From: Lumbricus terrestris
Taxonomy: Eukaryota > Annelida > Clitellata > Crassiclitellata > Lumbricidae
Reading direction: 5' to 3'
Length of the DNA stretch: 64,000 bases
Assembly: GCA_949752735.1 (NCBI GenBank)
Contig: OX457037.1
Coordinates: forward strand, 40,694,996 to 40,758,995
Shown: piece after piece, positions 46,058 to 58,759 of the stretch
How the letters are laid out: each line of letters starts with the position of its first letter
Position numbering within the stretch: the first letter of the stretch is position 1
Notes under the pieces: generated by a model
Databases searched by the model: none
The model's input: the letters and a program-made list of their open reading frames with translations, nothing else
What the model was told of the DNA's origin: nothing
Program-made: the position numbers and the translations under genes

Positions 46058-49000
46058 ATGACCTCTGTGAGCTGCACTGCTGATGCAGGCACAACGCCAA
46101 CTGCTGACAGCCAGCCATCGGTTTTATCGAAGGGAAATGTCTGCGTTGAGTCCTTCCCTATGGACAACATGGGTGCACTTTTAAAAAATATCTATGTTTT
46201 GCATCGGGAGGTTTCTAAGGGTAGGAATGTTTGCTTGTATGCCTTTCATTACCGAAGAATGTATTCTTTTTAGGTTTACTTGATAAATAATTAGTTTTCA
46301 CTACAAAAATGTTTCTAATATCGACGCTTAACATTTCCTTTTTTCGTTAGGAATTTCTGTTAGTCATGTCATGTCATTCCGCCATCGTCGCTCTGCGACG
46401 GTTGGCTGCACGAATGGATGAGCATTTTCCACAGTTGTCTATCTCCTGCCATGTTCATTAACCTCCTCCCCGAAAGTCCAGTCCATTTCAAGATGTTGTC
46501 TATCCATGCCATTCTTGGTCTTCCTCTTCCCCTTTCTCCCTCCATCAGTCCCGTCATCAGGTTGTTTTCTATGCTTTCCTTTTGCTGTCTCATCACGTGT
46601 CCGAAGTATCGTAACTTTCTTGTTTTTACGTGGGTCAACAGTTCTTGCTTTGTTCCTGCTATGAAGTACACCTGTTCTGTTAGTGCAAATCTATAAATGT
46701 TTGAAGCTGTGTTTAAACCCACTTTGGGAAACGATGGCCTAATCCACTTCTTTATTGATGTGCTATTTGATTTTGATTTTAAAACTGTTTTTTACAGAGT
46801 CAAGTCAGCTGAAGCTGCAATACTCTGAGCTAAAGACATTGAACCAAGAGTAGGTTATATACTGAGCACTTTATTTTTTTCACAATTTTTGACACGAAGT
46901 AAAAGTAATATTGTGGTGATTATGTATACATGTAGTGCCAAAGAATTACGGTATATATCAATATTGCATGCATGAAACGGTGTTCTTAACCCTTTGAACC
47001 TGACAGGCCGGTTTTCCAGCCATAGAGTTACAGGAGCCCCAGGTTCAAAGGGTTAATGTGAAATTTAAGTGGTAAATTGAATCTTGATTTTAGCCATGCA
47101 TGTGTAATGTTGCATTCTTGACAGGACAGAGATGGAACAAACAGAAACTAAGTTACTGTGGAATAATTTCTTGTTCAAAATTTTATTACACTTTGACAAA
47201 ACATGCGTTATTTTTAAATTATTTTGTATGTTCACGCAGTTGTGGTTAAATTTGAAGAACTTTTTATATATTTATTGATAGATGACAACCATAACTCTGA
47301 AAAACTTGTTGAATTGAGATGGAATGGTCCAACTAGAGTTGTTAAGTTAAGTCAGCTGTTAAACAGGTTACTGACTGAAAGATGTGACTGAAGACCGGTT
47401 GTAACTGTCATGCTGTTACTTTTGTTAAAGACTGGTGGATAGAAATCATCATCTTCAGAAGCAGTGTGATCATTTGTTGAGTGAAAATGAAGAACTCAAA
47501 GAGGAACTTGTCAGATTGAAGACTATAAGGTTGAGTAAAAGGTCAGCAGTTGATAATATTATTAGAAATGTTTATCAATGATTTCTGAACTTTTCTTGTT
47601 CACGGTGGGACTGTGTCATTATGATGTGTAGAGCAACTTCACTGCTTGGCAGACAATGCAAATCATCTCATAGCAGATGACTCACCATTCGCTTACGGCT
47701 TAAGCCATCATAACTCTCATGCATTCTTGCGTTCACATGCACAATTTTGATTGCAATTATGGCAGTGCATGGCTAACCATTTCCCGCATTAAGCAATTGC
47801 AGCCTATCTTAAGATTGGATGTTTACATTTTGTATACATATATCTTGGAGGTTTGGAATTCATGGGCAGGAATTGCACTCGCTTCTTGTCGATTGGCCTA
47901 ATTAGCTACACCAGTAAGCAAGAGCGGCATTCGTCTGTTGGTTGCAGCGGACTGCGGTTCAAACCCCGGACTGGGAGTTGACATTCAGAGATTTAGATAT
48001 CTCAGGCTAGCACGTGTGGGATGTAGGGCGCAAGCTCCTGTGGAGCGACCCTGGGCAAGTTCCTTACCCATCATTGTCTGTGGGGAAGGCAATGGGAAAC
48101 CCCCTCACTCATCCCCAGGGGCGTAAAGCCAATGATCCTGCCTTCGGGCAGAGAACCATCATCATCATCATCTTGTCGAATAGTGATCTGTGAGCTAAGT
48201 TTTTATTATTGTTTAGATATAATTATGAATGTTACTTTACTAATTAATTCTAATTTTTAATCAATTGGCAGTTTTATTGATCATATATATTATATATCTC
48301 TGGTAATATGGTTTCCATCTGACTTGTTTTTACTTTTTGTTCTCCTGGCATTCTAGCAAATAAATAATTAGGTTTGTTTTTAACTGTTTTTTTAGAGAGT
48401 TATTGGATACTGATAATTGCAGCATCACATGTCAGCTGCCCAAAGAACAAAGTGATTCTATGGTAGAAAATTTCTCTTGATTTTATATTGTTTTGAACAA
48501 TTATGTTGCACCAGTTATACTGAAATTTGTGTTTATTATTATTAATTTTCATCTCCATTTTGGAAACACATGGATGATGCTTGCTTGTATAACGTGAGAG
48601 ATGGGAGATGATGCTGTAATTTGTCAGTGTGGAAATTGTTTGAATAAGAGCAAGCATTTAAATATTTTGTAAAGTTCTGATGTAAGCACACACTAAATAA
48701 ATTTCTAGTCATTTTGCAGAAAATGTGCCTTCTGTCTAAAGCAAAAAACAGTAATTAACGACGATCTTTAAAAACGGTATTTACCAGATATATAAGTGAG
48801 AGTAGAGTTCTTCTTTAACCTTTTTACAGCACTGTCAGGTATACTATCAGAAACGTAATTTAAAATTTAGTGTGCGCTTATAAATAAAATATAAACATTG
48901 GAAATATTGTGGTTGAAAACACTTTTTTTGTAGTACACATGACATCATCAATCCAACAACAGTGTAGCCTTTATTACAGTGTAAATGACCTGCCAGTGAT

Positions 49001-52000
49001 TTGAGAGTTTCATACCAGGCATTAGAAATTGAACCTGCATCTTAGTAGTGAAAAGCAGATGCGTGACCTATGTGTAACCTATGGATGATCTGGAATTTCA
49101 AATGAAACGTCACAGATATTATATCTAAAGCATTTATTAAAATTTATTTTAAGTAGTGATTATACTAATAATACTGTACATGTAACGTCTTCTTAATCTG
49201 AAGAAACCCTGACTCATCCAATAATAAATCGATGCTTTTTTTCTTCAGCAGCAAATCAGACCACTTCAGGTGAAGCCACTGGATGCTGAACAGGAAAACA
49301 AGAGGAACAGTCTCCCTGCAAAAGCCTGTCATGAACATCTCTTCTCATCTAAAGAAACTAGTGACATCCAGGCACTTGATACTTCGTGTGTTTCTGCTGG
49401 ACAGAATTTCAATTTACCGGATACAAACGACTCTTCGGAGCCCCATCCCAAGTTAAGATGTAATAAGACAATAATTCTGCGCCCTGACATCGTCATTCCA
49501 GAAACCGTTCCCTTGGACTGTATTGACGAGGAATCGGATTCGTTAAAGCCGGGTGGCGTTTATTCGAGAGACCCAGAGATTTCTCAACGCATGTTTGATA
49601 TGCAGGAGGCTGAGATGGGAAATGAACCGCTTGAATCTGAGTCGGTTTCGAATGAAACGCTTAAGCCATCATCATCATCGTCATCATCTGATGGAAACAC
49701 TGTGGTGCAGATGACTATGGAACCTGTGACGTCAGATGAGCCAGGTTCGCCTGTTTTTGATCGTTTCCGTGAAGTAAAATCGGTGCAAAAGAAGAGTTTA
49801 GAATCGCCTACTCTTTTTGATGAGGAGGACGATTGCAGCTTGCGCGGTGCTAGAAAATCAAGTGGAGGCTGTATGGATACTCCAGTCCGTGGGTCAGCCG
49901 TGATACAGAAATCAAAGATGAGACACGTGAATGCAGCTTTTAAGAGAGAAAATCGGTTTGATGATAACAGCAGGATCATCAGTTTCTTTGACAATGATTC
50001 CATGAATTGTTCTTCACCTTCAGTTATTAGTGGTGGGACGAGGGTTATTTGTTCAAAAGGTAAACCGGTCACTGGTGGAGAGGCTTATACTCCACATCAC
50101 CAGAATGTTGAAACAAATGTTTTGCCTGTTAAGGCTGTAGCTTCATCTGACTCGAATACTTCTGCGCTTCAATTGCAGCAGAGACAAGGTATATCAGAAA
50201 AGCATCTAATTTCAAGAGTTCGTCATCGAAGACTTTCACGTTCTTCCTTAAAACCGACCGATAGGAATGACACTAAGGAAAACCGGATATTTTCCGATGT
50301 TGAGCCGCATATGTCCTCTGAAAATCCCTCTCCATTCTGCAGAAACCAACGAAAGCGGCAAAGACCTTCCGACCCAGATGAGACATTCTGTGCTATTGGC
50401 ACGAGCATGCTTGACAGCTCTGCATGTGAATCCACTCATTATGTTGCACCGATGGAAAGCGTGCTCGAGAACTCTGCGTGTGAATCTACTCACTACATTG
50501 CACCTGGAGATACCACGCTAGACAACAATTCGCCTGCCATCTGCAATTTTGACTCGCTGGCATCCGTTTACGTAGACAGCAAAACTTCTCCGGATGTCCA
50601 GCTCACTTTCTCCGAACTTGAAAGAGAGATTGTTGTTACGAGTGCACATGGTGCTGATCTTCACAAATCTGGCTGCAGTAAGAATTCACTCGGTGATGGC
50701 AACAGACAGCGTCGTAACGAAAACGCATTTAAAATACCTAGACTGAGGAGAAAGTCCAGCTTGGGTTCTTTTGTGTGTTCACCTAAACTTCAGCGCAATG
50801 TTGAACTGACCGAGAGTTGTGACCGTATACCTGTCTGTGATCCTTCTGGTTCTGATCAGCTGCAGTTAGGCAATCCTGTGCCTATGGTTGAATCCCCTGC
50901 TGCGTCACAAGCATCGCAATGTCTGTTAGGTAAGAGTTTATTCTTTCTCTAGGTTGTCTAACAAGATTGTATTAAGTTGCTAAATATTATTGTTGTCTCT
51001 GTGGCTGCATTAGCTCCTGATTGTGTGTAAGAAATCCCAATGTTTAAATCTTTCGATATTTTAAGTCAGGGGTCTCAAACACGCGGCCCGCGGGCCGCAT
51101 GCGGCCCGCGAACCCGATTAATGCGGCCCGCGAACAGCCTTCTGGTTTTTTGAATTTTTTTAATTAGAAATCGGTTTAAAAGAATTTTGCAGTTCTTTTA
51201 CGATTTGAACCTAGGTTTTAAACTGCTTTCTACTCCTTTTGCTGTGGACATTGAGTCCACAACAGCAAATATTATAGGCATATTATGTAGATAGATTTAG
51301 TGGACCTTCAGTGCGATGCAACGTCGAAGCAGAAGTAGGCTATAATGCTACAGCGAAGTTTGTATGCCTGTATCGTAAAATGTTTATTTTTGCAAAATTA
51401 ATTAACTTTCATTTGCTTCGTTTTGAACAATGACACTAATGTTGGCCCTATGTTTATTCATATAATTTTGGTGACTTTGGTTTAAAGGACTTAGAATATT
51501 TAGAATAGGCTACTTAAGAACACTCAGAGTCTCTTGGCTTAACTAAATCCAAGTTGAATTACTCTGAACATTGCTTAGGATACCTAACAAAATTAGAGTC
51601 ATTCCAAATTTTGATTACAGCATAATTTCTTCAATTATAGCGCCCACGCATTTTTCGATAATTGGGATAGAATGCATGGTTTTCAATTTTGTTTTCAGTA
51701 CCATTATAGTTACACTTAAAATATAATTATGTGAATTTTACAGGATTATATCATCATTGCAGTATTGTATGCTGCAATGACACATAACTAATTATATATT
51801 TTCACGTGCAGTGTCGTGCACGAGAATAATTTTATGTTGCGGCCCGCGAGTCATTAAAAATTTCAAATGCGGCCCACATGCTGACTTGAGTTTGAGACCC
51901 CTGTTTTAAGTTGTCAAATTGATGAGGGCTTTTGATATTAGTTCATTTTTTGTGTACTTGAACCACTTCAAGGAAGGTTATACTTTCTAGATATTAAAGC

Positions 52001-55000
52001 TAAACAGAGTACCAATATGTTTAGAGACAAACTGAAACTGGTTTCATTACGGTTAGTTTGTTCGCTTTATTATTGACTTGTTAAACTGTTCAACTGTTGC
52101 TGAATGTGCTCAATGCTTTTAAAAAGCGATTATTTTTATACTTTATAGTGTTTTGTAATAGTAATATATTCTTGGCAAAGAAGTTGAGCTAGTCAGATTA
52201 GTTGACATGACTTCCCCAATCCATTTGCAAGTTTAACATTTTGTAATCAATTACTCTTTTCTTGTAGATGATCATCCATCAAGTTTTGCCCTACCTGCGC
52301 ATGAAAGCCTGCAACTTGACCAGCTGTCAGACTTTTCTCATTTGCAGCAGCCTTTGGTTGACGAAGCAATGAGAGCCGCTTCATCTGATCTCGAAATCAC
52401 TGAAATGGACGACAGCTTCGACAGGTAAATCCTCGTGTCTTGACATGCTAGTATGTGCATTCTCCAGAATATTCTAAATTGATGAAGAGAATTTATCTTA
52501 GATTGAATGTGTTGTAGAAAGATTGTTTTGACACATTCACTTAGATTACAGGTGAGTTTGTTTGCTGGATGATAGGAAATCACCTTTTTCTGTTGTGTTG
52601 TTCCTTTAATTTGTTTTTGGTGGAAATTAGTTAAAGAGTTTTAAAGAAGGTAAAAGTTGATAACAGAACAACATCATCAGTTGGTTGTTTAGTGGTCAGG
52701 CATTGGTTACTGTGGATTTTCAAGGCTGTGTTACAGTTTTAGTTTCCATTTGATCACGGGGCATTGGCTAGAGCACATGGATCCTGATCTGAGCTGTCTT
52801 TAAGCAGCAATCGGGAGAGAAGAACTACCCTAAGCATTGAACACATTAGGCAGTCCATCTCCTGCTAACATTTCATTCAGTGTTAAACTCAGGAAATGGA
52901 AAATCTTGAATATCTGAGACTGAGCAGATAGTCTTGAAATGATAGCTGAGTTTGAGTTTTCACTAAACTAGTGAAACTGCCTAAAATAGTGTAGTCCATT
53001 ACAGCAGGGGTTCTCAACCTTTTTCGTCCCGCGACACACTTAAACTTGCTATCAAATTTGGCGACACACCATTCAATAATCGTCATATGTAAATGTCGTA
53101 AAAATAAAAGAAATGTCAAAGTTAAACATGTCTGTTTATTTCAAATTTGCTCTCAAACTTATTTATCCTTCTAAAATGCTAAACTGCTGACATTTTTAAT
53201 AAATCAAAATAATTATATTGAATTTCTTTAAAATTTTTATGATTCTAAAATTCTAAATTTTTCTTCTGATCCCAATCTATAGTCGTTTCTACAACTCGAC
53301 GTCAATTTAGTCACCTAAGTACTAAGACCTTGTAGTTCTAAGAGTTAATGGGATCTTTGTTCTTGAATTTTTCTTTGGATCATAATATTAAAACGCGGTT
53401 CCACAGTTTTTGTAAGTGCAATTCGTAAGCAGGCTGAGAGGGCACCTCCGACAAGTTTGTTCCGATTCTTGTTCTTTATGTTGATCAACTGAGAAAAACC
53501 CTGTTCAGATAAGTAGGAGCTATGAAAGGAAACCAGCTCCTTGATAGCTTTGCTTGCAAGTGGTTTGTAATGTTCTTCCTTGTACGTCTTTGCCCAGAAC
53601 TGAGTTCTATTATTGCTTATACACGTCCTTCATTCTGGAATCACAGTGCAGCTCAACAAGTGTTTCCTGTTCGATCATTGTTGTTCAATTCTGCTCCATT
53701 GATGTTTTCTCTGAGGAATGGGTTCAACCTTGTCTTCTTAATATCAGCATCTGAAGAGGATGGCTAAATTTACGTTGTCTTACTAAAAAAATTCCATTTC
53801 GATTGCTGACATAGCCTACATGTAGGTTAACGGGTAAAAGTTTTCTAACAGGTGCGATCGCAAACGTGTTTATAACTTTACATAGGACATATCCGTTGAA
53901 CATTAACGTCGTAACTACCCCAGTCCGCGCGGTAAAATAGATAGATAAATAGAGCGCAACAAATTCTTATTGCAGTCATCCGCTAAACTTCTAAACTACC
54001 TGTAGGTATACAGGAAATCAGTGTATAATGTAATATTAATGTATAAACAACGGACGTGTGCTGTGAGAATTTAGTAGGCTGATGTTATTTAGGATTATTT
54101 CATGTAATCATTGGCCTACTGCGTTGTGTCAATTTGGAAAAAGAAACGAAGAAAATTTATTATCATTATTATTAATTTGGCATTTTGCGACACACCAATT
54201 CATCGCGACACACCAGCGACACACCACTTTTACGTGACACACCGTCGGTCAAGTCGCGACACACCAGTGTGTCGCGACACACCGGTTGAGAACCTCTGCA
54301 TTACAGCATACTGTGGACCAAGCCCTATCCATTGTTATTATGATTGCTTATGATGCCAGTCTTTAGGTGCTGGTAATTAAACAATTACATTGAATTAAAT
54401 CAGCTACATTATGCACTGTATCTAAATTCATATGCAATGAACTATCTAACTCAAGTTGCATTTAGTGGACACTACATGGTTAACAACAAGGACATCACTA
54501 CAGGTTATACAAGCACACGTGATTTTACAGATTTAGTAAGTTTTTGCTTGAGTAGCAGTTTTCAATTCAATTCAAACTTGTTTATTCAGAGAGATATATG
54601 CTGGATATGGTTATCAGGTTAGATTTATAATGTTTATGTTATAGGGTCCCAAAGGTGGATAATATTGGCTATGCGTACCTTGATGTTGTCCGAAAGCAGC
54701 ACGAGCGAAGGCAGTTGGATGGCTTTGCCTGTATACAATGTGAACAAGTAAGTCGAGTTGTCTTCTAGAGCCTGGCATCACATTCTATGTGTAACCAAAA
54801 TGTTAAAAGTGCATCTAGGTTCTAGTACTAATTTGTGTAGATAAATTTGAATAATTTTTAATAGATTACAGCATTTGTTGATGATTATAAATGTTAAAAT
54901 AACTAGTTTAAAGCACTCCACATTGACCACCTAGACAAATTGTTTCCTCTATCCTTTCTGGTTTTGTTCTGCAGGTCTAAGCGCAGTCCTGTCTTGGACG

Positions 55001-56253
55001 TCAATATCTGGGGACATCCTCTGTTATGGCAAAGTGCTTGTGAATAAGCTCATGCATTGAGCCTATATATTGTAGTGCTTTAAATTTGGAGCTTTCTTCT
55101 ATTGGTAGAGTGGCACAGAGGGGCATCTAACCTATAAAAATGACCTTGGAGTCTTGGACATGTATTAATTTCATGTATCCCCCTTCTGAAACTGTGGAAA
55201 GGTTAGGTTTTCTAATCTTGTTGATGCCAACTCTTCTCATGTTTTAAACTGTTATCTCAGTGCATTTGCCGCACGCACTATGCAAACTGAAGTTGAAATC
55301 AGTGATATAATGTTTCTATCTTGTCATTGCTTTCAAATAGGTGAACAATATTGTACTTCGCTTGTCTCGAATCACAGTTTTGATAATTAATTACAGATGC
55401 TGTTGCAGTAGACTCTAAGATGCTTGTCATAGCAAAGCCTACTAGTTTGAGTTATTTTTGTTTGTCGCAGTGGTATCGAGGGCTGGATCTGACAGACGAA
55501 CAGATAAAAGAACGGCTGAAGACGTGCCGCCACAAGGCTCGCTTCCGGCCGACATCAACCCCGGAGCACTACTGGTCAATAGGCTTCCCAGACACTCAGC
55601 AGTGCCACGAAAGAGGTTAGTCTGTCTCAGCAACATTTCAGTCTTCATGTTTGTAGTAGTCTTAAGATAGCTGTATCGATAAGAGTTGAGGTATCAACAA
55701 TGTGTCAAATGACTAGGTAGCAGGCCATTTGTCTGTTCGTACCTTTATCAGAACTTTACATGCTGTCACTGAAAATTGTGTTCTGGGCAACATAACAGAT
55801 CTCCTCAACTGGACCAACTTTGCACATGAAACAATTGGATGAAGAAATGAGTTTCTACACATCTATTTCATTAAAATATAATTGGCTTATGTTTGACAGT
55901 GTGTTGTATTAAACGTAACTGTATAATGGCTTTTGCTTTTTTCCATGATATACAAGTTCTTATTTGAAAAGGGATTTATTTCACTAGAACGCGTGTATTT
56001 ATAATGAACACTTTAAGCAGGTCCTTCTATCTGATCTGTCTATTCGTAAGAAGTCCCGTGATGTTTTCTGTTGACAGGGTATCTCAACGTTGGACCCATA
56101 TCACCTTCGAAGCATCGTAGGAAGAAGGGTCTGCGTGCCCTCTTCGAGTCGAACAAGGAGCGACTTAATGAGAGAAAACGGAAACAGCAGAGCTTAGAAC
56201 AGTGTCTCAAACTCTCTAATCAGAGCCCTTCAATCAGTAAACAGGCGCAGTAG
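46058..56253 (+). CDS. RBBP8: DNA endonuclease RBBP8 (CtIP/Sae2/Ctp1 family), nine exons
   Basis: Exons: 46058-46220, 46798-46849, 47431-47529, 48396-48462, 49249-50929, 52268-52424, 54645-54747, 55471-55615, 56078-56253. All are GT-AG and the 2643 coding bases join in frame to 880 residues, close to vertebrate CtIP. Residues ~40-127 form a coiled coil (MGALLKNIYVLHREVSK, LSENEELKEELVRLKTIREL), the tetramerisation region by family knowledge. The 560-residue exon 5 is disordered and Ser-rich, with KIPRLRRKSSLGS (CtIP-like) and a duplicated SACESTHY-x-AP unit (~518 and ~536). The Sae2-like C-terminus has YAYLDVVRK, CIQC (769-772), TCRHK with Cys793/His795, RFRPTSTPEHYW including Thr804-Pro, the expected CDK site, and GFPDTQQCHERGY. 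It promotes DNA-end resection with MRN in the nucleus. No PLDLS CtBP motif was seen. Confidence 0.94.
46369..46734 (-). pseudogene. RTE-like LINE C-terminus in RBBP8 intron 1
   Basis: The minus strand encodes TRKLRYFGHVMRQQKESIEN, then GERGRGRPRMAWIDNILKWT and AGDRQLWKMLIHS, the characteristic C-terminal region of RTE/Nimb-like reverse transcriptases. No catalytic domain; antisense to RBBP8. Confidence 0.8.
46986..47056. mobile_element. Tiny piggyBac-like MITE in RBBP8 intron 2
   Basis: TTAA on both sides; termini CCCTTTGAACCTG and CAGGTTCAAAGGG (imperfect inner part). 63 bp inside. Confidence 0.6.
47931..48176 (+). repeat. SINE family 2 in RBBP8 intron 3
   Basis: Box-B-like GGTTCAAACCCCGGACTGG, a tRNA-unrelated body with GGAAACCCCCTCACTCATCC, and a (CAT)n tail at 48161-48172. 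Confidence 0.7.
51067..51903. mobile_element. hAT element in RBBP8 intron 5, 837 bp
   Basis: Ends CAGGGGTCTCAAACACGCGG and AGTTTGAGACCCCTG. Perfect 8-bp duplication ttttaagt at 51059-51066 and 51904-51911. GCGGCCCGCG repeats at both ends. Charlie-like termini known from many animals (memory). No transposase read. Confidence 0.93.
53005..54298. mobile_element. hAT element with transposase remnant in RBBP8 intron 6, 1294 bp
   Basis: Ends CAGGGGTTCTCAACC and GGTTGAGAACCTCTG. Perfect 8-bp duplication cattacag at 52997-53004 and 54299-54306. CGCGACACAC repeats cluster at both ends (five or more at the right). The minus strand carries the transposase C-terminus. Confidence 0.94.
53364..53521 (-). 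pseudogene. hAT transposase C-terminal (hATC) remnant
   Basis: The minus strand reads SYLSEQGFSQLINIKNKNRN, KLVGG, ACLRIALTKTVEPRF. The F-S-x-L-x-x-I-K-x-K-x-R-N(-K/R)-L and LRxA...PRF pattern is the hAT dimerisation domain. Only ~52 residues are preserved, so non-functional. Confidence 0.8.
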
Positions 56254-56261
56254 AATTGTTA

Positions 56262-56448
56262 TGGGCGCGGAGATATGTTTGGTGCCTTGGAGTCGGAAGT
56301 TGCGGATTTGAATCGTAGGGACCCTGATCAAGTCCTTCTCTCGCAATTGTTCATGAGCTTCGGTGTGAAACTCCGATTCAGTGTCCGCGGTGCAGTCGGG
56401 AGCGCCTCTGTGTAGAAACTTGAAGGGCGCTATGTAAATTCTTGGAAT
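56262..56448 (+). repeat. tRNA-derived SINE (family 1) just after the RBBP8 stop
   Basis: GGGCGCGGAGATATG head, GGATTTGAATCGTAGGGACC, TCAAGTCCTTCTCTCGCAAT, GTGAAACTCCGATTCAGTGT and the tail GAAGGGCGCTATGTAAATTC. It lies 8 bp behind the stop codon, so it probably forms part of the 3' UTR. Confidence 0.85.
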
Positions 56449-57825
56449 CAATCGATTCTCTGAATCATTTTTGTAATTGTAGCTGTATGAATTTACTTAA
56501 TTTATGAATTTGCTTCAAGAATAATAACAGCCACGGTAATCAAATGCTAGATTGGGAAGTCACTTGTTGGTTGGAGCCGTTGTCTTGCAATGACAGAATG
56601 CTGATTCTCTTCGAGACAACGGGACATTGAGCAAGTCGTTTAGGCACAATTGCTCGACATCAGTGAATAGTAATCTGTAAAGACCCGTATATGGCATTTA
56701 ATAAATGCAGAAATAATACAAAGGATGCAATACAATTGCTGTGAGTTAGAACATGCATATGGTGGTCAGACGAATCAGTCTTGGGTGACCAGTAAAGTTG
56801 TACAAGTAATCATTCCTGCTGTGAGCAATTATTGCATATAAAAGCATAACTTGTGTTTCTCTTATCCAGCATATAGTTGATTTGGGGCAGGGATGTGACA
56901 CAAAAATGCAACATAATCTGATATATTAATTTATTATCGTGTCTGTATTCACAGTTTCATAGTTGAAAGAGAAAAGAAAACTGGTGTATTTGTGTTTCAG
57001 TTTTTAATATGCAACAACAGAAGAGTCATTTAACGTAAGACTAACCAGGAGACTTGAGCTTTAAAAACTTTCTAGTTTTTGCTACAGATTTTTAGCACTT
57101 TTCTGCTCAGTGTATATAAATCGCTCGTACTAGCAGTCTGTTGTCAGAGGCATCACATACGAAAACTGATAACATATACTACTTCTCTTGGACCATATAT
57201 ATGAACTATGCCTTCCCAATTTATCCAGTCATGTTGGGTCCTTTAAAAACTCAGGAAATCTATTCATTGTGCAAATCTACTACAATAAATGTACATGTTT
57301 TCATATTGTATTGTATCGAATCATTTATAAAGCACCTATAGTAGGGTGAGCCGTTCAGAGGCAAATTCAGTGTGCAAGAAGAAACAGGTTATATACCATG
57401 TATTGACTGCAAGCCCAATATTTAAATCTTTTAATTGAACCACCAATGGGAAGCAAACCAGGATCTGCACGCACAGACATGCATAGAGCAGAAGATACAA
57501 AATAGACAAGATAATGCTTGTAAAGAAATTCCATTATGAAAATCATTACTATTATTATAACAGGACTGCTACAATTCTGACCTTTCTCAAAAGCACAGGT
57601 GTGCACAGTCTTACATAAAAGAGCTCTGTCCTGCTCTCTGATGTGAAAATAATTGGGCTGACACATTGTTGAGCCATTAGTCATTAAAGACACCGTGAGC
57701 AGGTAGAACACTTGGAAACAAATAAACAATGCTTAACACAAATACACCGCAATTAAAAACCTGCTTTGTTAGTATTCAAAAGGTATTTGATTAATTGTCA
57801 TGCCTTATTATATTACATCAACATA
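56449..57825. other. RBBP8-YIPF4 intergenic
   Basis: A degenerate SINE-like stretch lies at 56575-56720 (GGACATTGAGCAAGTCGTTT, AATAAA at 56700). Otherwise AT-rich and without a gene. Confidence 0.4.
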
Positions 57826-58757
57826 GGGGGTCATTGCATAATTACGTAACGCTCGAGGGTGGGTGGGTGGGGTAATTGAAAACGTTACGAAACGTTACGG
57901 GGTGGGTGGGTGGGGGTAGCTGAACGTTACGTAACGCCTTGAAAAAAAATTATTAATGAATATTAAATTGCCATCGAATGACATTTCAGACATGGTGTGA
58001 TCGAAGTTTAAACTTCGTGACATTGATTTAAAACTTAACCGAAGTAGGTCTATTTATCTGAAGAAGATACGGCAGCAGACACCAGTTACATGCCTGGTCA
58101 GTTCTGTTCTCCCGTTTGTGCAAACCGGAAACCGCTCTTCGAATTGTTTGGATAGTTTTTCCAACGGAACAACGTGGTAGGCTAGGCCTAATTCCCAATG
58201 AATTCCTGACATCAAAGAACCACTTTGAAGCATGTTCACTTAGTGGACACGATCTCAAACATTTAGAATTAATGCTTAACAAAACTCGGCAATATTTCTA
58301 TTAATAATTATTATCGAAGTGCCCAGACTAAGCAAATAGTTCATATTAATTTTGATTAGGCCTAATTGTTAATGAGCCATAATCCGCGAAACTTGTCAGC
58401 ATTGTGTAAAATTTTATTCTTGCGGTAAAATGTAAGAAACTTGCAATTCACGCATGACTGTCATTTATATAAATAAAACATTGTGTAAATTTTAATCCTA
58501 GTCTACAGTCAAATTATAAGTCGCAAGTACGTTTATACTATATTAAATTCGCTGTGAAAATATGAATTTTAATTAGACCTACGCGCTCACATAAGCCAAT
58601 AGTAGACCTAAATCTCAACTGATTGTTCGTAGCAATCGTTACGTAACGCTGGGGAGGGTGGGTGGGTGGGTCAAGGGCAACGTTACGAAGCGTTACAGGG
58701 TGGGTGGGTGGGTCGAAAACGGTCATTTTCGGCGTTACGTAATTATGCAATGACCCC
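57826..58757. mobile_element. ~930-bp element with TA target duplication and GGGT-repeat subtermini
   Basis: Ends GGGGGTCATTGCATAATTAC and GTAATTATGCAATGACCCC, flanked by TA. Both subterminal regions hold CGTTACG words and runs of GGTGGGTGGGTGGG on the same strand (57857-57914 and 58650-58712). No transposase seen. The TA suggests a Tc1/mariner- or similar mobiliser. Confidence 0.8.
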
Positions 58758-58759
58758 TA

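Noticed and set aside
49584..50072. 162-codon antisense frame under RBBP8 exon 5
   Set aside because: Shadow of the real coding exon on the other strand.
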